DNA of 25,389 bases, taken from NCBI GenBank assembly GCA_016256075.1, contig SDVU01000041.1:1-25389 (forward strand), written 5' to 3'. Below, one piece after another: positions 7,123 through 15,500 of this stretch. Both the position numbers and the translations under genes were made by a program. Every line of letters starts with the position of its first letter. The first letter of the stretch is position 1. The DNA is from Dictyocoela muelleri (lineage: Eukaryota; Microsporidia). The notes below the pieces were generated by a model. It saw only the letters and a program-made list of their open reading frames with translations, made no database searches and was not told where the DNA came from.

Positions 7123-7590
7123 GCCAGATAGCTTAGTGGTTAACACTCCTTAATGTAATATTTAAGTATCGAGGTTCGAATCCCGCAGACGTCACTCTTT
7201 AATAAATAATGAGGGAATGACATTAAGCGGCCAAGCACTATAGAAATATAGTAGCAATATACACTTGTTCCAGTGTGGTATAGTGGATCAAGACTTGGTC
7301 TAATATGACAATAGTGTGGAATGGGCTCTTCTAGTAGTGAGAATTGGTGTCGCGACACATCTAGGCGAAATAAGTAGAGATAAATAAAAAATCATGAAAA
7401 AGCCACAAATTACTTGTATCCTTCAGAGTCATTGATAAAACGAAAATCGCGTATACAGCTGGGCTTTTGGGTAGCTTAGGAAGTGACGCATTATTGGAAC
7501 ACTAGGAAAAAAAGGATTAAAGATCAAAGTTGGAGACAACTCTCCGGGGAGGCAGCTATAGATGTCGTCAGCATGCAATATATATATATG
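7123..7590 (+). mobile_element. SINE-like tRNA-derived repeat, copy D (full length, reference copy)
   Basis: This is a 468-bp unit without coding capacity. The head is tRNA-like: GCCAGATAGCTTAGTGGTTA holds a perfect polymerase III A box TAGCTTAGTGG (7129-7139), and GGTTCGAATCC (7173-7183) is a good B box, 34 bp apart, which suits a class II (Leu/Ser-type) tRNA with a long variable arm (ATATTTAAGTAT). The body begins GTCACTCTTTAATAAATAAT, then has the hairpin ACTATAGAAATATAGT (7237-7252), GACTTGGTCTAATATGACAA, CATGAAAAAGCCACAAATTA and GAAAATCGCGTATACAGCTG. The 3' end is AGACAACTCTCCGGGGAGGC followed by GATGTCGTCAGCATGC and a short (TA)n tail. Copies A, B, C, E and F match parts of it in both orientations, so it is dispersed rather than tandem. 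No clear target duplication was found. It could instead be a short non-autonomous element of another class that captured a tRNA head. Confidence 0.75.
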
Positions 7591-8109
7591 ACAAAAAATT
7601 AATTTTTATATTTTAAAAAATTTTATAAAAAAGAAAGAAGAGACAATAATAATTTACAATAAAGGCGTTTAAAATAAATCAAATATGGCAAATTTTTTAT
7701 AAATTATAGGTCGTAAGGAGAATAATGGAGAATTTCTTGTAAAATTTTTGCAAAAACATATGTCATATTTTTTTATGAGAAAATTATCATGGTATTAGAA
7801 GTGAAAACAGTCAATTTTAAAATAAATAAAGCTATTTATAGATAAAATACAATAAATACATCGAAATTTGCCGAAAGAATTTACAAAAAGTCAAATAAAT
7901 TATAAAAATAACCGCTATATTTTGAATCAAATTCAAAATTTAAGAACTGTTTTTAATAAAAATGAATCTGAAATTATAATAAATATTGTTATTTTTTAGC
8001 ATTTTTAAAAATAGAGCATATTTGTCAGGGCTTATCTAAATTATAATGGCATTAATTAATCAATAATAAAGCATTAGTTTAAAGAATATTTCGATTTATT
8101 TTTAATTAA
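7591..8109. other. gene-free AT-rich stretch
   Basis: No gene, RNA or clear element is seen. It may hold the decayed 5' part of the transposase relic that follows, but no motif supports that. Confidence 0.35.
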
Positions 8110-8288
8110 AAGAGATATCCATGTGAAAAAAACACAGTATTGTCGATTAATACAATAATACATATTGATCCACAATATGTTGCAAATTCATGTGAAGCAT
8201 ATCACGAACACTTAAATACTGAAATTAATAAAGAGATCAACTATTGGCAAAAATTATTAGCCTACTGCACAAATAAAATAAAGATTTA
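8110..8288 (+). pseudogene. transposase relic, MULE-like
   Basis: An open stretch of about 57 codons reads PCEKNTVLSIN, then IIHIDPQYVANSCEAYHEHL, NTEINKEINYW and a short end. The core ANSCEAYHEHLN resembles TTNIFEAYHRHLN of the relic at 2195-2460, the TNN..EAYH..LN motif of Mutator-like transposases. There is no start codon, a stop lies just upstream, and the frame stops at the MITE boundary (it would stop at the same place without the MITE). It is a dead fragment, useful as the host sequence in which the MITE landed. Confidence 0.4.
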
Positions 8289-8595
8289 GGCGCTACTAAA
8301 ACTTTTTACCCTCCACTATTATAAAAGATATGAAATTTTAAAAAAGGGGATACAAAAATTTAGCAAAGGTAAAAATATTTATATAGCTATATAAAATGCA
8401 AGAAATTTTATATTATATGATAAATGAAGTATTCTCACAATTTATTCTATATTTATCATATGATATAAAATTTCTTGCATTTTATGTAGCTAATAACTAA
8501 TTTTTACCTTTACTAAATTTTTGTATCCATTTTTTTAAAATTTCATATCTTTTATAATAGTGGGGGGTACAAAGTTTTAGTAGCGCCAAGATTTA
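8281..8595. mobile_element. palindromic MITE with perfect 8-bp target duplication
   Basis: The element (8289-8587, 299 bp) starts GGCGCTACTAAAACTTTTTA; its reversed right end starts GGCGCTACTAAAACTTTGTA. The ~145-bp arms match closely down to a small AT loop near 8438. The 8-bp AAGATTTA is repeated exactly on both sides (8281-8288 and 8588-8595), proving insertion as a unit. An 8-bp duplication fits the hAT or Merlin superfamilies. The GGCGCT terminus resembles the right TIR of the Merlin-like relic at 9858-10888 (GGCGCTTCTT), which favours Merlin as the mobiliser, as inference. The intact duplication suggests it is younger than its surroundings. Confidence 0.85.
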
Positions 8596-8797
8596 AATTG
8601 TATATAAGTTCATTAAAATACGAGAAAATCAAAAATTGCAGACAAAAGATTTATAGATATTTTAAACAATTATAAATATTATTAAAATATGGAATATTTA
8701 AGCATTATATAAAATATTTAATATATTTATCTTTTATATAAAATATTTAATATATTTATCTTTTAAATAAAATATTTTTTTTAAAAAAAAAGAAAAA

Positions 8798-9593
8798 TTA
8801 ATTGGTACTGAACCCCCATTGACCCAGATTTAGGCTTCAAAAATGTAATCGAATATTGATAAAAAAATTTTTTTTGAAAATCTCGACGTGATATTAGCAA
8901 AAATCCACCTTTTAAAATTTTTTATTGTTAAAATGTAAATAAAAAACAAAAAATCACATTTTTTGAGGTGATATTTCTATTTTAAGAAATAAAACAATTT
9001 TACATACTCGATTTTCGCCTATATTACGTCGAGATATTTTCAAAAACATATTTTTTATCAATTTTAGATTACCTTTTTTGAGTTTAAATCTGGCTCAGTT
9101 AAGATAAAAAAATATTTTTATCGGCATAACTATTTTTAATTTTTACATTCATGTAAAAGCCTCTAAAAAATATAAATAAAATGAAACTTAATGAAATTGT
9201 GATATTAATATTAATAAAAGACGCTGTATATCATTTTTCGAAGATATAATATCATAGGAAAGGGTAAAATCCTAAAATATATGAAATATAAACATATAAG
9301 GTGGTATTCTATTGATTTTTCATATATACTTACAGATATAGACCTTAAAATGGTAATAAAAAATATGTTTTAATAAAGATCTCGGCGTGACATTCACATA
9401 AATCTAGTTTATAAAAAAATAATAATATTTTCTATAGGCTTTTTCCTAAAATAGAAATATTAATATATTTTTTAATAGACTCGATTTTTGCTAATATCAC
9501 GTCGATTTCTTTTAAACCCATATTTTTATCATTTTATGATAACCTTTTTTATGGTCTAAATCTGGGGCAAATGAGGGAATCAGTACCAATTAA
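8798..9593. mobile_element. double-hairpin foldback element flanked by TTAA
   Basis: The outer termini are TTGGTACTGAACCCCCATTG (8802) and, reversed from 9589, TTGGTACTGATTCCCTCATT; both lead into CCCAGATTTA. TTAA flanks each end (8798-8801 and 9590-9593). Inside are two separate hairpin units, 8823-9094 and 9333-9566, whose four arms share one sequence: AGATTTAGGCTTCAAAAA or AGATTTAGACCATAAAAAA, then CGACGTGATATTAGCAAAAA. The arms alternate in orientation (+,-,+,-), with an unrelated 238-bp spacer between the units. There is no ORF. The TTAA target points to piggyBac-type mobilisation, though TA-target Tc1/mariner enzymes cannot be excluded because the flanks are AT-rich. Confidence 0.7.
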
Positions 9594-9669
9594 TTAAATT
9601 AATTTTTTTTTGTAAAATAATTCCAAAATTCGACAAAAATAAATACAATTATTCGATTCTGTCAAATTA

Positions 9670-9796
9670 TTGCATTGGCGCTCCCCGTATAGTGTACATA
9701 ACCTTTGTCTTTGACTTCGGGCTATTGTTTCCATAGTACGCTACTTATAAGCTACTTAAAAGCCCAGCTGTATACGCATTTTCATATTATAAATGA
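9670..9796 (-). mobile_element. SINE-like repeat fragment, copy E (3' half)
   Basis: On the minus strand AATGCGTATACAGCTGGGCT, then TTTAAGTAGCTT, and further on ACGGGGAGCGCC and AATGCAATA follow the order of copy D (GCGTATACAGCTGGGCTTTT, GTAGCTTAGG, CTCCGGGGAGGC, CATGCAATA). The tRNA head is absent, as expected of a 3' fragment. The middle is strongly diverged. Confidence 0.6.
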
Positions 9797-9857
9797 TGTT
9801 GGCACAAAAAGTGACAGGCAATAAATATGATCGGGTATTAAAAAACTATATAAGAAT

Positions 9858-10888
9858 GGTGCTTCTTCATTTGTGTGGCCATAAAATTTTTTTTAATGGC
9901 CCACAAATGGAGAAAAGGAGAATTTTTTTATGTTCAACCCCGATATTTTTCGAACTCTTGAGTCATGCAGAGATGCATTATTAGACTAGAAATTGTTAGA
10001 GAAGAGAAATTTGTGACAAACGTAGTTCTATATCAATATTTATGATTAGAAAAGAGAAAAAATACACTTGGTTCCTATACAAGTCTAGAAATAGTCGTTA
10101 TAGATCCCGAAAGAGACTTATATCACATAGTTATCTGCCCTTGAATGAATATATGTTCCTCATATATTACATATACTATCGTTTCAGCTATTCACAAAAC
10201 AATTATATGTTATGATGTTTTATTTTATATTTTTGAATGCTAAGAACTTACTGCGCAGAATATGGATAAAACATAGCTCGCATAAGTTGTTAATATGCAA
10301 CCCTGGAAAAATAATTCAGGGAGATGAGACTGTTTTATGTGGGTGAGGAGTTGTAAGATCACCACTGCTGTTGACGATAACATTGATATTACAGTAGGGA
10401 TTTTAGGCATCGTATATCATGATATCGAACGTAATTATTACCTAACAAGAGTTCTTGATAGTTATACTAAAACAATTATAAGGGCTAGAGAAGGAAAAAT
10501 AGGATAGTGTTCTATTCTTCATATCGAAGGTCATATTAGTTATCCTGGTGTATACAATAGTCTTGAGTTGGGAAAATCGTGGTGTAAATATTCAGAAGGG
10601 TTTAAAGGATTAGATGGAACAGACACCAATAATATTGTGTAAGTTTGGTCTATCATGAAGAGTGAAATGACTCAGCAACATGTCGTTAGACGTTCAAATA
10701 TTAATAAGTTGCTCGAAAACGTACTTCAAGACGGTATTTTTAATAGGATGATTGAGAGAAAATGCTTACGAACTGTCTATAATGATTTGCAAAGAAATTT
10801 TATCATAAATAAATCTTAATTTATTTTTTCACACATTTTTTTACAAGAGTGGGGTCTTGTATTTGGCACAAAAAAATGAAGAAGCGCC
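9858..10888 (+). mobile_element. Merlin/IS1016-type DNA transposon relic
   Basis: The termini are inverted copies: GGTGCTTCTTCATTTGTGTG at 9858 and, reversed from 10888, GGCGCTTCTTCATTTTTTTG. The element is about 1.03 kb. In one frame (10328-10819) the product reads VGILGIVYHDIERNYYLTRV with LDSYTKTIIRA behind it, then HISYPGVYNSLELGKSW, EGFKGLDGTDTNNIV and VWSIMKSEM. This order (G...R..., V.D...T, the Y..L stretch, then TN.I...W...K) is that of the IS1016-derived DDE transposases of Merlin elements. The frame has in-frame stops TAG 10505-10507 and TAA 10640-10642 before the final TAA 10817-10819. GDETVL near 10324, a likely first catalytic Asp segment, is in another frame, so there is also a frameshift. 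It is dead. No target duplication is visible (AAGAAT and GATTGT flanks differ). Confidence 0.65.
9867..9908. repeat. hairpin at the left end of the Merlin relic
   Basis: CATTTGTGTGGCCAT is followed by an A/T spacer and ATGGCCCACAAATG, its inverted copy. The left TIR thus overlaps a local palindrome that the right end lacks, perhaps a later rearrangement. Confidence 0.5.
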
Positions 10889-12092
10889 GATTGTCTATGA
10901 ACAATCCCGAAAGAATATTGCGTCAATTCTTACAAACATTACATATATAGGAATAATCATTCATGTATTTTTCTATTTACAAAAATTTTCATCTGGTTAG
11001 GGGAGTATTGAACATCAACACCGAGAATTGAGCTTTTCAGATATTTTTACGAAAGGAATACTATACTTCCGACCCCGTATACAAAATAATATCATCAAGG
11101 TCTGTTTTTGGCTGGTTTTGAAAATTTATTTTTCTTATATATCTGTATTTTGCCATTTTTTAAAAAAAATAAAAATTTTCAAAATGTGACGAAATACGGC
11201 CCCTATCCGAATCTTTTTTATAAAATTAAATGTTTAATTATTGATTATAATTTTAGTTTATTTCCTCATTATTTAATTTCATATATAATTAAAGCTTTGT
11301 CGTTTCTTCGAAAAAAACAGCAAAAACCCCGAAAAAACGACTTTGTCGTTTTTTTAGGATTGTCTATTTTTTATTTAACTAGAATAAAAAGAAAATTAAA
11401 ATTTAATTATAATGCTTAATGTTAACCTTTGTTGAAAGTAAATAATTGAAAATATCAATTATGAAATGTCCACTTTTAAATAAAAATTAAATATATAAAG
11501 ATATTATAAAGTATATTCAAATTAATCTTCAGTTTTGTTGTGAAAGTTTATAAATCATGCCTCCACATTTTCCCTCCAAAGTTCGACTCCTTTTGCCTTT
11601 TTTGTATATAAAATAAAAATCATTCCCAAATTCATACAATCAGATCAGTTTCATTTGATACTCATTTGGTTAGAGTAACTCACCATTTAGACAATTTATC
11701 ATTACATTCCAGAAGGCTACAATCAAGGTTATCATATAAAATTTAAACTTAAGCTCTTCATTAGTAACATTTATCTGATAAAAAATTATATCAAATTTCA
11801 ATATTAATGCACAGATCTACCATTTTAGTTATGATTAAGAATAATATAGAAACATTATGATACAAATTTGTTAAATCATTAATTTTAAAAATAATAACTT
11901 TGAGAATTAATATTCTGTACACACTAAGAACCGTCTATTTAAAAATATTATTATAAATAAAAAAATTTTCGCATAAATATAAATTTTACAAGGAGCCCAA
12001 AAATGAAAGTATTGACGCAAAGTTCAAAATAGACGGAAATATATCACGAATATCGATACAAATAACGATCTAGAATAACGAAGGAAAGTATT
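10889..12092. other. gene-free AT-rich stretch with one compact hairpin
   Basis: About 1.2 kb without a supportable gene. A frame of about 100 codons at 11108-11419 lacks an ATG start and resembles nothing. At 11299-11354 GTCGTTTCTTCG faces CGAAAAAACGAC, followed at once by GTCGTTTTTTT, making two alternative hairpins sharing one arm. Nothing else is recognisable. Confidence 0.4.
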
Positions 12093-12296
12093 ATGATAAG
12101 TATGGAACAACAACCTTCAATAATAACTATTAATAACAATTAAAATAATGATGAATATGATTTAAGTGTAACGATGGATACAAAAAAAATAACAATGAAG
12201 ACTGAAAACAAGAAGTGTAAATATGAGGAAGAATACCAATTATTACTGAAGATGAGTGTAAATAGAAAAGTGCCGATAATTAATTACGTAAAATGA
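12093..12296 (+). pseudogene. possible remnant of a small hydrophilic coding region
   Basis: A frame from ATG 12093 to TGA 12294-12296 (68 codons) is broken only by a TAA at 12141-12143. After it comes NNDEYDLSVTMDTKKITMKT and later EEEYQLLLKMSVNRK. The Lys/Glu/Asp-rich composition is unlike the surrounding spacer and like the coding style of the large gene downstream. It matches no family I recognise and may be chance; no C-rich start motif precedes it. Confidence 0.2.
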
Positions 12297-12493
12297 TGAA
12301 TCACATTAATATTTATTAATATCATGATGTTTTATAATCAAGTAAAAATTATATTCAGTTAATTAATCATTAGCAACATTAAACGTACAAAAAAGTTAAC
12401 AAAATCACTGGAATAGCTAACTTTTATCCTGCCATTGAAATAAATAAAAATCGAGACTTTTTTAAAAATTTCATAATTTATAAAAAAATCGAA

Positions 12494-12504
12494 CCTACCC
12501 CACC
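12494..12504 (+). promoter_or_regulatory. CCC-type start-site motif of the Tra1 gene
   Basis: CCTACCCCACC directly precedes the ATG at 12505. It is one of very few C-rich runs in kilobases of AT-rich spacer and fits the microsporidian start-proximal CCC signal, so it supports this start codon. Confidence 0.55.
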
Positions 12505-15500
12505 ATGCAAATTTCAGAAATAAAAGAAAGAATCAAAAATCTTAAAAATCTATTAAAAAGTGCAAACATAATTGAAAATATTTATAAATCCGAGTCTATT
12601 CATAATGAGTTTATACCTTTTGCTATAGAAGCTCTCCAGAAGATACCAGTCACTGGTAAAAGCCAAAAAGATTATATTGAAAACCCAGATACTACACCTG
12701 ATTTTTATATTGATGATAGAATAATCATCTTTAAAATTCTTCTTAGAATAAACTATGGCAGGATAGACTGTAATGATTTAATTAAAGAACTTATTAGAAC
12801 CTTCAGAATTGATACACATTATAACCGACTAATGATCCTTAAAGTACTCACACTGATTTTGAAAAGGCATAGGATTAGTGATGAAGATAATAATGAGCTG
12901 TTAAAAGCAATAACCGACTATCAAAATGATTTGTTTCTTTTGATAATTTCCGGTTTAAAAGCTAAAAAATCTGATTGTGAAATTAAAAATAATTCTAATA
13001 ATTATGATCAAGAAATTAATAACAGAGATGATATTTCTAAAATTGAATTTACTACATCTGCCACTACAACTTTTTGTTCCGCACTTTCTGAAATTATGGA
13101 TTTTATTTCGTTTTTAATTAAAATCAATCAACCCTCCGAAGTTCTGACACAGTTCGGAAGAATAGCAATTAATAAATTTGAAAATTTTGGTCTTGAAATT
13201 ATTAACCTAAATATTAAAAATAAAAAAATGAAAAATCCAGATTTTAATAAAAACATTAATCCCATTAAAAATGATAATATCAATAATGAATATCAAATTT
13301 ATGATAGAAATCTAATTTATGATTTAATACCACCACTAGTTAAAATGCTTGATTTTGCCAAAAATAGAATTGAATACTTTAATTCACCTTTAACGCTCAT
13401 CGATATCATAAAATTCATCCTCTCATCAGTTCCAGATGAAATGAATTTTTTAAAAATTGAGACAATCTCGTTATCAACAAAGATCATTTTAGACCAAAAG
13501 AACATTTTCATGTTCGATATTAATTTATTTATTTCATCACGATTATTCGTTACAACAAACAATATTGATATTAAAATCATTCTGTTTAATAACATTCTCG
13601 AAATAATCACTAAATATCAATTATATGATACAAGCGCCATCTATAGTCTTTTTGAAATAATAAATGAAATTCTAAATTCACTAAAAATAATTACAAGACA
13701 AACTGAATATAATTTTAATTACATTATTTGCTTCTTAAACAATATATCACTGGCAATTCCTTTACTAACCACATTAACAACAGATAAAACTAAAAATTCT
13801 TTCAATATTTTAATGGAACAAATTTATACAATGATTGATTTTATTGATTATCTCATAAATAGTGATTTCACAATAAATAATAACTCCCATGATGATAATA
13901 ATGAAATTGAATCTATTTTATGCAATTCATACACTACGATAAATACTTCTATGAGGTACATTTCAATTATTTTAAAATTGCCAGTATCTCACGGATCAAT
14001 TTCGAATCTCTCCTACTCTGATATCGAACATTTTGCAAAATTATTAATATTTATTTTCAAAGATTTAAGTTGGATTAATGTCAATTCCTACAAGATTTTA
14101 GAAATTTTTCATTTCCTCAATCCCGAAATTTTTAGAATTATTCTCAAGCAAAATGCAAAACTAATTGTTGACTTAACAGAAGACAACCTTGAACGATTAA
14201 AAATTTGGAAATTATTTTTTGAAGACGACATTTTAAAAACATCATTTGCATTTATCATGATTGTTACTCTCAATACCATTTCTAAAAATATCAAAAACAT
14301 AAATTTTCTTATTAATTCATATGATTTAACCCTAGAAACATTGTTATCATTACCCAATGAAAACGAAAAAATAATTATTCCTCATCTAACACGTTTACTA
14401 ATCAATTTCATTACAAGAGACGCTGACAAATTTTATTATTACCAAATTATTTTTATTCTTTTCAATCACCTTAAAATATATATTCACAAATTTCCATCTA
14501 TACAAGACATGATCAATAATAAAACAAAAAACTTTTTAACTTTATTCCACAATTTGATTAAATACGAAATTAATTTTACAAATCAACAACATAAAGAATT
14601 AATGGAAAATCAGGAATTTTTCAACAAATTTGAAATTTTCAACAATAAAGAATTTTTCATCGAACTTTGCCTATCAATTCCGTCAAGAATTGAAATTCTC
14701 GCTAGAGAAATAAAATTGCTACTAAAACCAATCAACATGGGTTTATCTGGAACACCAAAATTGAAAATAAAAACTTTAAATTTCCTCGAAAGAATATTCG
14801 ACAATCTTGAAATTCAATTTATTGAAGATGATCAAACCATTGACCAGCAATTAATTTCAATAATGAAAAAATTAGACGAATTAATGAAAGATGAAAATTA
14901 TCAAATAAAAGCTTCAACTATCATAGCTAAACTGAAAACATTTTTACAAAAATATAATGATTATGATAATCTCGAGTCCCAAGTAAATTCACCATTGAGT
15001 TATTCACAGTTTATAATTATTGATAAAGATAATAATAAATATAATATTAACGATAACTCAATAATCTTAGATGAGGTACTTTTCGGATCTTGTCAAAATT
15101 TATCTTCTAAAAAATTCAGAGATATCTTCAATGTAACTAAAAATATCACGAGAAATCGAAAATTTGAAATTATTTGTAATCAGACTGATAAAATTAATAG
15201 TGCAAAAATTATTATCAGGTTTTTGACTGAAGTTGTCGATTTGAACTTTTTTGCTAATAACGAATACATGACAAATTTTTTAACAAATATAATTAACAAT
15301 TTTAATAATGAAGTCAAAAAAGGCAATGATTTTAATTATTTAAACAATTATTTTACTGATGAAAATAATTTAAATGATAAAAATAATTTAAATGATAAAA
15401 ATAATTTAAATGATAAAAATAATTTAAATGATAAAAATTATTTAAATGATAAAAATAATTTAAATGATATTTTGAATAATACACAGTTTATAAATAACTC

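Noticed and set aside
7123-7195. A functional tRNA gene
   Set aside because: A and B boxes are good, but the acceptor and anticodon stems do not pair properly and the unit continues into a repeated body, so it is a tRNA-derived head.
7140-7358. 72-codon minus-strand ORF
   Set aside because: It lies antisense in the head and body of SINE copy D.
8281-8595. CRISPR-like or riboswitch reading of the palindromes at 1218-1511 and 8281-8595
   Set aside because: Each is a single hairpin with terminal repeats, one with an exact target duplication, so a mobile element explains them; the setting is eukaryotic.
9793-9984. 63-codon ORF as a gene
   Set aside because: It spans the junction between SINE copy E and the left TIR of the Merlin relic, so it is composite by chance.
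11108-11419. 103-codon frame beginning at TTG
   Set aside because: No ATG start, product is F/L/K/N-rich as expected of AT-rich spacer, and it crosses a hairpin.
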